The notes beneath the pieces are model-generated. The model did no database searches. It saw only the letters and a program-made list of their open reading frames with translations, and was not told where the DNA came from. A stretch of DNA of 64,000 nucleotides from Asaia platycodi JCM 25414 (GTDB lineage Bacteria; Pseudomonadota; Alphaproteobacteria; Acetobacterales; Acetobacteraceae), in assembly GCF_000614545.1 (NCBI RefSeq), contig NZ_BAKW01000004.1, positions 175,065 through 239,064 on the forward strand, in the 5' to 3' direction. This document shows, piece after piece, positions 37,942-48,041 of this stretch; within the stretch, counting starts at the first letter, position 1; each line of letters starts with the position of its first letter. The translations under genes and the position numbers were made by a program.

Positions 37942-39650
37942 TCAGAGAAACGCCACTCCGACATCCTCATCCCTTAGCGCGCGATGACGATACTTGATGC
38001 GGCTCGGCTCGGTTGAATCCGGGCCAAGGCGACGACGCTTGTCTTCTTCATAATCCTGGAAGTTACCCTCGAACCATTCGACGTGGCTATCGCCTTCAAA
38101 AGCGAGGATATGCGTGGCCAGACGATCGAGGAACCAGCGATCATGCGAGATGACCACGGCGCAACCAGCGAATTCGGCCAGAGCATCTTCAAGGGCGCGC
38201 AGCGTATCGACGTCGAGATCGTTGGTCGGTTCGTCGAGCAGAATGACATTGCTGTCTTTCTTGAGCATCTTGGCCAGATGCACGCGGTTGCGCTCACCAC
38301 CGGAAAGCACGCCGACGCGCTTCTGCTGGTCAGACCCCTTGAAGTTGAACGCCCCGACATAGGCGCGCGACGGTACGGAACGTTTGCCGAGATGGATGAC
38401 ATCCGTACCGCCCGAGATTTCTTCCCAGACCGTCTTGCTGTCATCGAGCGAGTCGCGCGACTGATCGACATAACCGAGCTTGACTGTCTCGCCGACCTTT
38501 AGGGCGCCACCATCAGGCGCGTCCTGGCCGGTGATCATCTTGAACAGGGTGGATTTACCGGCGCCGTTCGGCCCGATCACGCCCACGATGCCACCCGGCG
38601 GCAGCTTGAAGTTCAGGCCATCGATCAACAGGCGATCACCGAAGCCCTTCGAAAGGTTCTCGGCCTCGATCACCGTGCCGCCCAGACGGGGGCCGGGGGT
38701 GATGACGATATCGGCCGTGCCACCGGCACGCTCCTGACTGGCGGCCAGCATTTCCTCGTACTTGGTGATACGGGCCTTGCTCTTGGCCTGACGGGCCTTG
38801 GGCGAGGCGCTGATCCAGTCCTGCTCGGCAGCAAGGGCGCGCTGGCGCGAGCTCTCTTCCTTTTCTTCCTGCGCAAGGCGCTTGCGCTTCTGTGTCAGCC
38901 AGGAGGAGTAGTTGCCTTCGAACGGATAGCCACGGCCACGCTCGATTTCGAGAATCCAGTTGGTGACGTTGTCGAGGAAGTAACGATCATGGGTAATGAC
39001 CATGACAGTGCCTGATAGTCGCGCAGGGTCTTTTCGAGCCAGGCCACACTCTCGGCATCGAGATGGTTGGTCGGTTCGTCAAGCAGCAGCAGATCGGGCT
39101 TTTCGAGCAACAGACGGCACAGCGCCACGCGACGACGCTCGCCACCCGAGAGCATGGTGACAGGACTGTCGGCAGGCGGGCAGCGCAGGGCTTCGAGCGC
39201 GATCTCGAGCTTGCGGTCCAGCTCCCAGCCGTCGCCAGCGTCGATCTTTTCCTGCAATTCGGCCTGTTCGGCCAGAAGCGCAGTCATCTCGTCATCTGTC
39301 ATCGGCTCTGCGAAAGCCATCGAGATCTCGTTGAAACGATCGACAGCACGCTTGAGATCGCCGAAGCCGAGCGCCACGTTCTCACCGACGGTCAGTGTCT
39401 CTTCAAGCTTCGGCTCCTGCTCCAGATAACCGATGCGTGCGCCTTCGGCGCCCCAGGCCTCGCCGCCATATTCCTTTTCAATACCGGCCATGATCTTGAG
39501 AAGGGTCGATTTACCGGCGCCGTTGACACCGAGCACACCGATCTTGACGCCGGGAAGGAAGGAGAGAGTGATGCCCTTGAAGACTTCGCGCCCCCCGGGA
39601 TAGGCCTTCGTCAGGTCCTTCATGACATAGACATACTGGTAGGCGGCCAT
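37942..39650 (-). CDS. ettA: Energy-dependent translational throttle EttA, ABC-F ATPase (frame broken near 39013)
   Basis: About 569 residues, two ABC ATPase domains without membrane spans. First domain: [20 protein letters not shown], Walker [13 protein letters not shown], signature [12 protein letters not shown], Walker [14 protein letters not shown]. The arm/linker is rich in charged residues. Second domain: Walker [37 protein letters not shown]. The C-terminal [11 protein letters not shown] is EttA-type. It gates ribosomes at the E site according to ADP/ATP. One G added at [13 protein letters not shown] joins the halves. Start 39650 ([10 protein letters not shown]) has AGGAG upstream. Confidence 0.95.
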
Positions 39651-39729
39651 GACGGATCTCCTGATGAAATGGTCGGTCGGAAAAGACGAGAACGCGGCTC
39701 GAATGCGCTCCATGATGGAGCGGAACCCC

Positions 39730-39803
39730 TGCGCCCGGCAGGACTCGAACCCGCAACCAAGCCGTTATGAGCGGCCTGCTCTAACCAATTGAGCTACAGG
39801 CGC
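39730..39803 (-). tRNA. tRNA-Ile2 (anticodon CAT, lysidine-modified type)
   Basis: The minus strand folds into a full cloverleaf. Acceptor GCGCCTG/CGGGCGC with one G-T, D arm with AGCTCAATTGGTTAGAGC, anticodon stem GCCG-CTCATAA-CGGC, T arm TGCGGGTTCGAGTCCTGC, discriminator A. No CCA is encoded. The anticodon loop CTCATAA and flanks resemble alphaproteobacterial tRNA-Ile read with lysidine rather than the methionine tRNAs. Confidence 0.93.
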
Positions 39804-39979
39804 ACAGGTAAGGCTGGAAATCGCGCAATTCAGGGTTTTTTGCAAGACGACGCAGCAAAGAAATCCGTGTGCGGCTCAATTTAGCGATGATAGGAGGACG
39901 CGATACGCACTTATCTGCTGCGCATAACCCCTGCCAGAGAAAAAGTGACGCGTATGTCATGAACGAAGGAGCAGAACCC

Positions 39980-40291
39980 ATGAGCCCAGCTATCGCGCCT
40001 TCCGCTCCCAACCCTGCCCCGCACCCGCGCGTTGCCATACGCTATTGCACGCAATGCAACTGGATGCTGCGATCGGCCTGGATTGCGCAGGAACTCCTGT
40101 CGAGCTTTGGCACCGATCTTGGCGAAATAGCGCTCATCCCCGACACAGGCGGACATTTCAGCATCACCGTCAACGATGTTCTGATATGGGAGCGCAAACG
40201 CGATGGGGGTTTTCCGGGGCCAAAAGATATCAAACAGCGCCTGCGTGACATCATCGCGCCCGAACGCGATCTTGGTCATGTCGATCGTTAG
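39980..40291 (+). CDS. SelT/SelW/SelH (Rdx) family redox protein, Cys form
   Basis: A 103-residue thioredoxin-like protein. The N-terminal redox motif CxxC is in VAIRYCTQCNWMLRSAWIAQ, and the family end IWERKRDGGFPGPKDIKQRL follows. In eukaryotes one Cys is selenocysteine; here both are Cys. GGAG six to nine bases before ATG 39980 sets the start; ATG 39959 is less likely. The role in bacteria is not established beyond a probable thiol redox function. Confidence 0.9.
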   Translation: MSPAIAPSAPNPAPHPRVAIRYCTQCNWMLRSAWIAQELLSSFGTDLGEIALIPDTGGHFSITVNDVLIWERKRDGGFPGPKDIKQRLRDIIAPERDLGHVDR

Positions 40292-40436
40292 GGGGACGTT
40301 CGGAAAGAACAGCCCGCACCTAGCACCGTGACAATTATCACAACATGACCGGTACATAACGTTACGGCATCTGGGCAGGACAGAAATGAACGGCTAAGAT
40401 CGCGCCATAATTTCAACCCCACCAGGAAATGAAGTG

Positions 40437-40957
40437 ATGGACGTCACCAAGATCTCCCCCGGCAAGTCCGTTCCCGATGACATCAATGTCGTGATCGAAA
40501 TTCCGCAGGGTTCTTCTGTCAAATACGAAGTCGACAAGGAAAGCGGCGCGGTATTCGTTGATCGTTTTCTGTTCACGCCGATGAATTACCCGGCGGCTTA
40601 CGGCTTTATCCCGAACACGCTGGCTGCCGATGGCGATCCGGCCGACGCTCTCGTTCTGGCCCCCGGCCCGATCGTTCCGGGGGCCGTCATTCGCGCCCGT
40701 CCGATCGGGATGCTGAAAATGGAAGATGAGAGCGGCCAGGATGAAAAGATCATCTGCGTGCCTCACGACAAGATCCATACGCAATATACCGACGTCAAGA
40801 CGATCAACGACCTGCCGGAAATCACGCTGAAGGCGATCGGTCATTTCTTCGAGCGTTACAAGGATCTTGAGCCCAACAAATGGGTGAAAGTCTCGGGCTG
40901 GGCAGGCCCCGAAGAAGCGAAGAAGCCATCCTCGCTTCTCTTGAGGCCGCCAAGTAA
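40437..40957 (+). CDS. ppa: Inorganic pyrophosphatase (frame broken near 40920)
   Basis: A family I pyrophosphatase of about 173 residues, hydrolysing pyrophosphate to drive biosynthesis. Motifs: [40 protein letters not shown], and the metal-binding [12 protein letters not shown]. The C terminus is read in the wrong frame after EEAKK; one G added gives [10 protein letters not shown] and a stop at 40957, the family end. AGGA lies nine bases upstream of ATG 40437. An essential gene, so the break is most likely a sequence error. Confidence 0.96.
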
Positions 40958-40982
40958 AGCAGCCAAGCTGTAATAAACAGTG

Positions 40983-41014
40983 ACCGGAAAGACACAGCGT
41001 CTCTCCGGTTTCTT
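40983..41014 (+). terminator. Terminator after ppa
   Basis: ACCGGA-A-AGAC and GTCT-C-TCCGGT form an 11-position stem with one mismatch and loop ACAGC, followed by TTTCTT. Confidence 0.75.
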
Positions 41015-41167
41015 CCCTCACAGGGCTGTGAGTGGAATTCGGCACTTGGTCCCGTTGCCAAATATAAATCTTATGTAATAAAAGGGTCATGTTGGGATAA
41101 GGAATGAACCCTGCTCTCATCGTGCAACGGAACTTTGCGTTTTCCATACGACTGGCGGACTGCCCTC

Positions 41168-42636
41168 ATGTCTCTTCCCCGTATCTCATTCAAGGCGCTG
41201 GGTGTGGTCACCACAGCTCTCGCCACGTTCTCCGCCATCCCGGTAGCCCAGGCGCAGTCGCCTTTGGCTGGTGGCGCCCCGAACGGCACCGGGCTTGCGC
41301 CTTCCGTGCGTGTTTCGAGCCCGATCGGCACGTATAACCTGCAGAATTCCTCAGTTCCGCCTTTGCCTCACCCCGAAGCAATCTTCGACGACCCATGGGG
41401 CTGGAACACCTGGCTGCGTCAGCACGGCGTCGCGATTCTGCTCGATACGACGAACGAATTTGCCGGTGCGATCACGAGCCGACCAAAGGTCTGGGCCTGC
41501 GTCAGGGAAGCAGCAATGCCGGACAGTACGGCTTCGAAAACGACATCGACTGGGAAAAGCTCGCCGGTATCCGTGGCTTCTCGACCCATGCTGTTATTGT
41601 CGGTCGTTACGGCATCCCTGCCAGCCGCATGTTCGGTGACAATCTGAACCCCAGCCAGGAAATCTATGGCGGTGGTGGCAATGTGGTTGTCCATCTCGTC
41701 TACATCTATGGCGAAGAGACCCTGTTCAACGGCCATCTCGACATCGCAGCCGGTCGTATCCCGCTGCTAACCGATTTCTCGTCGAACCCGCTATACTGCA
41801 ACTTCATGAACAACGCTTTCTGCGGCAATCCGAAAGCGTCATCCGATAATACCAGCCATTCGTCCTATCCGGACTCGAACTGGGCGGCCCGTGTGCGTGT
41901 TCGTCCTTCGCAGTACACCTATATCCAGGCCGGTGTTTACTTCAACACGATGGGCATCTACGGCGTCCAGCAGATGCGTACCGGCTTCAAGTGGAATGGT
42001 GCCGACATCAACGGAGAGGCTGCACCAGTCGAGTTTGGTTGGGAACCGATCTTTGGTAAAGACAAGCTTCCCGGTCACTACAAGCTGGGTGGCATTGTCG
42101 ACACGGCCCCGCATCCTGACGTGCTCTACGACCGCAACGATAATTACTGGGCTGTGACGGGCCAGGCCCGCAAAGTGCATAACAACTCGTGGTCGGCTTA
42201 TGCTCTCGCCGATCAGATGATCATGCGCCATAAAGGCAATGGTCCCGATGCAGGCATCACCCTGCTTGGCGTCTTCTACAATAACTCACCCGTCACCCAG
42301 ACCCGTGAGCGTCAGTACTCCCTCGGTGTTCTCGACCGTGGCTTCTGGAAGTCCCGCCCGCTCGATGCCTGGGGTGTGAATTTCAGCTATTTCCAGGTCT
42401 CGAAGAAGGTCAAGACAGCGCAGGAGATCCAGCAGAGCCTGGGTTATCAGACCCTGCTCAACGGTGCCTTCTTCCCGCAGACCAACGGGATGGTGATCGA
42501 AGCCATGTATCAGATCCATGTCTGGCGCGGCGTCACCTTCGCTCCTGACTTCCAGTATTTCATCCGTCCCGGCGCACAGCCTGGCCTGAAGGATGCTGCA
42601 ACACTGGGCTTCAAATCCCATATCGAAATCTTCTGA
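41168..42636 (+). CDS. Carbohydrate-selective porin OprB (frame broken near 41485)
   Basis: About 490 residues. A signal peptide (ALGVVTTALATFSAIPVAQA) precedes a linker and the OprB barrel: DPWGWNTWLRQHGVAILLDT, GQYGFENDIDWEKLAGIRGF, VYIYGEETLFNGHLDIAAGR and the repeating aromatic strands, ending with Phe (FKSHIEIF) as outer-membrane proteins do. One C added at AGCCGACC (giving SPTKGLGLRQG) repairs the frame. OprB porins admit glucose and other sugars and are abundant in acetic acid bacteria. Confidence 0.93.
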
Positions 42637-42645
42637 TCTGCTCCC

Positions 42646-42665
42646 TGCCCCGGCATGCCGGGGCA
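42646..42665. terminator. Palindromic terminator between oprB and glycosyltransferase
   Basis: TGCCCCGGCA-TGCCGGGGCA is a perfect 20-bp palindrome between convergent genes; as RNA it folds to a GC-rich stem. Short A-rich run follows. Confidence 0.65.
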
Positions 42666-42723
42666 GAAATGCCGATTTTACCTGCGTGCCCTGATGGCTT
42701 CCCTCACTTGATGATGGAAGCGA

Positions 42724-43924
42724 TCAGGCGTCGTAGTTTGCGAGATAGCCATCAAGCGACAGTTCGGCTTCGGCAAAATGGCGTGCTTCACGCCTGAGCC
42801 TGCCAGCAAGGCTGCAATCTTCGAGAATTTCGAGAATGGAGTCAGCAATACGAACCGGCTCCAGGAACGGTGCCAGCAAGCCGTTGCACCGATCGGTAAT
42901 GAATTCCTCAACCGATGCCGTTTGGCTGCCTACAATCGCACATCCCGTAGCCATGGCCTCACGCAGGGACCAGGACGCAACAAACGGATAGGTCAGGTAG
43001 ACATGCGCATCCGAGCGCTTGAGCGCCGTTCGAAACACCTCATAATCGACTTTTCCCATGAAATGGACGCGATCGAGATCAAGCTTCGACGCCACCTCAT
43101 TGAGGAAAACATTGCGCCAGCTCCCTGCCTCAACCGGAGGCGGCGCTCCATAGCTTGTGCCATCGCCGCCGATCAGCACCACACGGGCATCGGGACGTTC
43201 AGCCAGAATCCGGGGCAACGCACGCATGAAGCTGTGAAAGCCGCGATAGGCTCCAGATTGCGCGCCACGAAAGTGATCAGCTTGTCCTGCGGACGGATGA
43301 TATGCGGCCCGATAGCGACATCACGTTCGAAAATTGCAGGCTCCGGTGCACAGAGATCCAGATTGACGCCTTCACGCAGAAGACTGATGCGGTTTTGCGC
43401 CAGTCGGGGTAGGTACTTTTCTGGAAGAGCGTCGGCGTCTGGCCATACTGATTGAGGTTCAGCGCCAGCAGATTGATTCCGTTTTTAACGCGGACATTGG
43501 GAAAGAGGTCCGGTCGCGGCGGGAATTCCGGGTCGAAATCGACGTCATTACGGTCGGTATGATAGAAAAACTCGAAATAACCGAGAATAGGCGTTGTCGG
43601 ATAAACATCGACAATATTCAGCAACTCACCCCATCCGTGATGCCCGATAATGATGTCAGGTATGTAGCCTAGCCCCTTGAGCGTCCGGGCTGCGCGTGCG
43701 ACCGCTTCGGCCCTGCTCAACCCCATCTCCAGTTCGCGCAAGGAAGGATGGGTATGGGGTGAAACTGCCCGTTCCTGGCGATAGAGAACCCGCCTTACAC
43801 CGGGCAGCGCCCCCTCATTCGCCTCCGAAATGAAGACGATCTCATGCTCGCCCTGCTCATGCAGATGCCGGACCAGATGGAGAAACTGGCCGGGAAAATT
43901 CTGATGCACGAACAGGAAACGCAA
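42724..43924 (-). CDS. Glycosyltransferase family 4 (two frame breaks)
   Basis: About 400 residues of GT-B fold. The N-terminal acceptor domain begins MRFLFVHQNFPGQFLHLVRH, with RAARTLKGLGYIPDIIIGHH and GWGELLNIVDVYPTTPILGY. After breaks near 43410 (one C) and 43240 (one C) the donor domain shows VVLIGGDGTSYG, KVDYEVFRTALKRSDAHVYL, and the E-x7-E-like region SLREAMATGCAIVGSQTASV. It is the last gene of the minus-strand block that begins with the type I exporter at 53.5 kb. Sugar unknown. Confidence 0.88.
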
Positions 43925-44084
43925 GGGAGATCAGCTTTCAGATGGTCGAAGCACCGAGAAACAGGTGTCTCAGTGCCCAAATCTTGCGTCCGGTTCCGGG
44001 ATTTGCCAAATCGGCCCCGGAAGCGCTGTCGAACGCGCGGTTATGCTGCCGACGACGAAGCATCGGCAGCAACGTAATTGCCTC

Positions 44085-45007
44085 TCAGGCTTCTGAAGAT
44101 TTCCGACGGGAAGGAGCTTTCTTGGCGGCCTTGCTCGCGGCGGCGCTGCCTGCCTCGGTAGCGGCAATACGCGGGAGGATCTCGAGGCGGAATGCCTCAA
44201 GCGGTGCCAGGGATTCGGCCTCTAACGTCTCGCCACCGGAAACCGGACCAAGACGCGTGCCATCGGTAAAGGTAGCGTGCACAACCAGTTCGAATTTTTC
44301 TTCCGCGCCGTTCTTGAGACGGATGCAAAGGCCGAGAATTGGCAGGGCCATACCGCGCGAGCCGCAATACTGACCGGCCTCAGCCCATGGAGAGAGCCAC
44401 CCCTTGCCCAGCACAGCCTGATATTCGATATCTTCAGGGGCAACGAGGCTCTGCGGGGCAATGCCGAAACCCTCGATCCAGTTCTGACTGTCGGGTTCAC
44501 CCATCCATTCGCCGATTGACGCCAAGACGTCGCCGCGGCGCTGAACATGAGCGGCCACTTCCGGCTTGAAATCGGGATGAACTGCCTGAGCAGGTGCTGC
44601 GCCTGCGCGGGGGCCACAGCACCTTGCGCCGCCGCAGGAGCGACAGGCTCACCGGAAAGACGAGCGACCTGAATGCCCGGCGCAGGCAGGGTGCTATCGG
44701 GCGCCTGATAGGTCGTGACGAGGATTTGGGCAGGACCGCGCGACACACGTACCAGAGCAGCCCCTGCGCCTGCGCCATGACTGGCGCTGATCACACCGTC
44801 GTCATCGATCGTGGTGATTGACACGATGCCGGCGGGCATGTTCGGCGCCTGCGTTACGGTTACGGCGGGGTAGCCATTGACGCATTGCGACGCATATTCG
44901 GCGGGCAGAAAAACACAGTACAATCCCGCGTCAAATGTCATCAGAGACCCATGGACCTTGAGCTGAACTACCTGATCCTGCCCGGGAGAACTCGTCGAGT
45001 TAGACAT
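44085..45007 (-). CDS. Unrecognised protein of the glycosylation block (frame broken near 44580)
   Basis: About 306 residues, no signal peptide or span. The first 100 residues are beta-rich (VVQLKVHGSLMTFDAGLYCV; EYASQCVNGYPAVTVTQAP), then an Ala/Pro linker and a C-terminal domain (GEWMGEPDSQNWIEGFGIAP; EYQAVLGKGWLSPWAEAGQY with CGSRGMALPILGLCIRLKNG), finishing in a Lys/Ala-rich tail. I recall similar proteins near glycosyltransferases in acetic acid bacteria, but no function. It lies between a GT2/GT4 fusion and a GT4 gene. Confidence 0.6.
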
Positions 45008-45131
45008 CTATACTTACCCATCACTCAATTGAACTTGTAGAAAAGATGCAGGTAGACCGAAGCTGGTCACATCTCGTTAAGAAATTTCGCAAGCTATATC
45101 ATCTGGTATGGAACTCTTAAAGTCGTATCCT

Positions 45132-48041
45132 TCAATGTGATAAGTGTAGCAAGAAATTACTCAATAATGACACTGGCATACCGAGTGGCACCACTGCACC
45201 CCTCCCGGTTTTCTGGATACGTTCGGACTGCGCGCCCAGATCAAAACTGACGGCTTTCAGTCCGGCACTCCACAAATTGGAAAGAGCAAAACACCAGGTC
45301 TCCGGCCAGACAGAAGGAATAAGACCAAGATCGCAGTCAAAGGAGTTGATGACCCGCATGGCTTCGTCTTCTCTATACTCGCCAGAAACCATCGCATGGC
45401 CGGTCGCTATAAGCCGTTCATCATCAATCGTATAACCCGCAATGACATAGTCGAGCGGCAGACTGCGCCGCGCTGCGTCTTCAGCCAGTTGCAGCACGAT
45501 ATCGAAGCCTTTTTCCTTGCCGATCGCGCCGGGCACACAGATTCGGCGGCGCCGGTCATCCCGCAGTCGGGCTGGCTTGATCGGGGGGTAGTCAGTCTCT
45601 TCAAGCGACTGAATGGCCACCTCAAGGCCAGGAAAATGGCGTCGCATGCGACGCTGAAGGTCATGCGACCCGGCAATAACCGTATGCGCCTCATGCAACA
45701 CCTTGCCCGAACGGGCCACGAGCTCCGATACCGAAAGATCGCCGTCAATCAACGAGCCTTGCTGCGCGACACAGCTTTCGCATCCGGCAATCGAGGGTTC
45801 ACCGCAATAGTGCTGGTTAGGACCGACCAGACAGATGCGCGGGCAGAACCAGATATAGTCGTGTAACACGACATCCCATTTCAGCTCGAGCGCCGCCGCC
45901 AGGTCTTCCATACCCGGGGCATGCCCTAGTAGATGATGCCATTCGATGCGCGCCGCTTTCATACGTCGCAGGATCGTGACGAAATCGAGCCACTCATGCG
46001 GCAAACCGAAAACCAGATTCGTTACATCCCCACCACAATCCTCGATGCGACAGCCCGTCTGGTGCGGGCGAAGAACAAGAACCTGAGCGCCGGACTTTTC
46101 CGCTTCCGCACGTCGCTGCTGCACTACACGTTCGACGCCGCCACCGGAATCGTGGGTCACAATGATCAGGCACGAACTCGCTGTCTTACGGCGAGCGATC
46201 ATACGCACAAGACCGACATTGCGTCGCACAAGGGCGAGCGGATCAGCCTTGATGAATGCAGCGACATCTCGATCGTAGCCAGGATGAAGCAGATTGAGCA
46301 TGTGAAGATTACGCTCAAGCAGCAGGCTTCGGGTGCGCCCAAACGAGACCGAACCCACGTGGCGTACGAAGAGATCGGTAGCGGCCACATGGCGCCAGCC
46401 CAGCGCGGTCGCCCGGCAACAAAAATCGTTTTCTTCGCCATAGCCCTGGGCGAAGATTTCTGTGTTGAGCAGGCCAACCTGGCGCAGGCAGTCGCCTCGT
46501 ATCGCCATGCAGAAACCGTTTCCCGTTGGCAGATCAATCAATCCCGTAGGGGGAAGGGAGGCGAAGATCCGATCTGTCGCCCGACCGGTTGCCGAATCAG
46601 GTGTCGGGTTGGGTCTGCTGACCGAAGGATAGGAAAGGATGGTGGCATCGTTCGAAAATGGTGTAGCGGTCCCGATTTTCTCATCACGGTCGAGCCAGGC
46701 GCGCAGACGACTGACTCCGTTTCGAGGCAGGAGTGCATCGCTATTGAGCAGAATGACGTCCCGACCTCTTGCGTGTTTGAGCCCTGCATTCGCACTCGCC
46801 GTGAAGCCACGATTTTTGTCATGCCGAATGAGCGTGATCGACCCATTCTGCGCCATCATGTCGAGATAAGCTGTCAAGGCAGTCTCGGGCGACGCGTCAT
46901 CGACAACCAGACATTCCAGGTCACCGTGGTCATCCAGAAGAACAGCCTCGATACAGGCTTTGGTCAGAAGCGCATCCCGATAGGCCGGAATAACGATCAG
47001 GCATCCTGGTAGACGCGACGCGGTCTGCGGTTTCGCGAGCGACTTCTTCCGTCCCGGGCGCGCAGGAATACGCCCTTGATCGAGCAGATCCATGACCACA
47101 GGGCCGATCGGACTCCCGGTGAGGGGGGTGCCGTAGCGATCGGCAAGCGCGATCTCCACTCTCGGCAACTCAGAAAGCGGAATATCGAAATGCCGCGGTC
47201 GGGCGAGAGGCTTTTCGAGCCGCGCCTCATGCTCGATCTGTGTGGCAATCAGGTCGAACCGTTTATCACCGGCGTCAATGGAAACATGCGGGGTGAAATC
47301 GGGATCTGCCGGATACCAGAGCCAGCCTTCGAGCCGATGGTTGCGTATGGTGGCGAAGCCCTGGACCGTTCTGATCGCCTCCAGTAAAATCGGCGACCCG
47401 TAGAGCGCTTCATCACCCATCGTGACCGTCAGGCTCCGGGCAGTTTTCCAGCTTTCTGGCAGGACATGAGGAAGCTGCACATCCTCTGCAACGACCTGAC
47501 CGTCCAGCTCGATCCTGACGGGTCCCGGCGCCTCCCCCTGCACGATCCCTTCATTACTGGTGGCACACCAGCCGGGACGTCCCGATCTTGCCGTAAAGAA
47601 CAGGATCCAGGGCCGGACCTCGTGGGCTGGCGCATAATGCCCGAGCATTTTCCCGAAAACTTTTACCGCTTCTTCAAGCCGGTCCATATGAGACAAGGCA
47701 ATAGCCCGGCCCACATGTGCCTTGCGCATGATGAAACGCTCAGTGATCCACGTCAGGGCTTCATGAGCATGACCCCAGCGCTCGGCAGAGAGAAGGGCCA
47801 TGCCATAGGCAAACATTACATTGGGGTCGTGACGCGCCATGCGCGCCGCGCGCCCAAGCCAATAGAGCGCCAGAACCTGATCACCGACCTGAACGGCATC
47901 CGTGCCACGGCGATAAGCCTCTTGCGCTCTGGCATCGTGCCATCTCTGCCACTCAGCACGGTCTTTTGCCGTGACGACATGGCCATAGCCGGATTCGACC
48001 GGGGGTGGCCGTCTCGCCTGTGGCCGCGGTCGTTCAGACAC
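45132..48041 (-). CDS. Large bifunctional glycosyltransferase: repeat region, GT2 domain and GT4-like C terminus
   Basis: An intact 969-residue protein. Residues about 35-140 are helical, TPR/Sel1-like (LYWLGRAARMARHDPNVMFA). Residues about 150-315 hold two beta-sandwich modules (RLEGWLWYPADPDFTPHVSI ... HFDIPLSELPRV ... GTPLTGSPIG), as in the 1549-4052 gene. The GT2 domain starts LIVIPAYRDALLTKACIEAV, with CLVVDDASPE and DVILLNSDALLP. From about residue 630 a GT-B-like part follows (LIIVTHDSGGGVERVVQQ; CVPGAIGKEKGFDIVLQLAE). GTG start at 48041 overlaps the Sel1 gene by eight bases. Probably builds a surface or protein-linked glycan. Confidence 0.85.
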   Translation of the reverse strand: MSERPRPQARRPPPVESGYGHVVTAKDRAEWQRWHDARAQEAYRRGTDAVQVGDQVLALYWLGRAARMARHDPNVMFAYGMALLSAERWGHAHEALTWITERFIMRKAHVGRAIALSHMDRLEEAVKVFGKMLGHYAPAHEVRPWILFFTARSGRPGWCATSNEGIVQGEAPGPVRIELDGQVVAEDVQLPHVLPESWKTARSLTVTMGDEALYGSPILLEAIRTVQGFATIRNHRLEGWLWYPADPDFTPHVSIDAGDKRFDLIATQIEHEARLEKPLARPRHFDIPLSELPRVEIALADRYGTPLTGSPIGPVVMDLLDQGRIPARPGRKKSLAKPQTASRLPGCLIVIPAYRDALLTKACIEAVLLDDHGDLECLVVDDASPETALTAYLDMMAQNGSITLIRHDKNRGFTASANAGLKHARGRDVILLNSDALLPRNGVSRLRAWLDRDEKIGTATPFSNDATILSYPSVSRPNPTPDSATGRATDRIFASLPPTGLIDLPTGNGFCMAIRGDCLRQVGLLNTEIFAQGYGEENDFCCRATALGWRHVAATDLFVRHVGSVSFGRTRSLLLERNLHMLNLLHPGYDRDVAAFIKADPLALVRRNVGLVRMIARRKTASSCLIIVTHDSGGGVERVVQQRRAEAEKSGAQVLVLRPHQTGCRIEDCGGDVTNLVFGLPHEWLDFVTILRRMKAARIEWHHLLGHAPGMEDLAAALELKWDVVLHDYIWFCPRICLVGPNQHYCGEPSIAGCESCVAQQGSLIDGDLSVSELVARSGKVLHEAHTVIAGSHDLQRRMRRHFPGLEVAIQSLEETDYPPIKPARLRDDRRRRICVPGAIGKEKGFDIVLQLAEDAARRSLPLDYVIAGYTIDDERLIATGHAMVSGEYREDEAMRVINSFDCDLGLIPSVWPETWCFALSNLWSAGLKAVSFDLGAQSERIQKTGRGAVVPLGMPVSLLSNFLLHLSH

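Noticed and set aside
45933..47012. Long plus-strand open frame antisense to the large glycosyltransferase
   Set aside because: It is the complement of an intact 969-residue glycosyltransferase and its translation has no recognisable motif.
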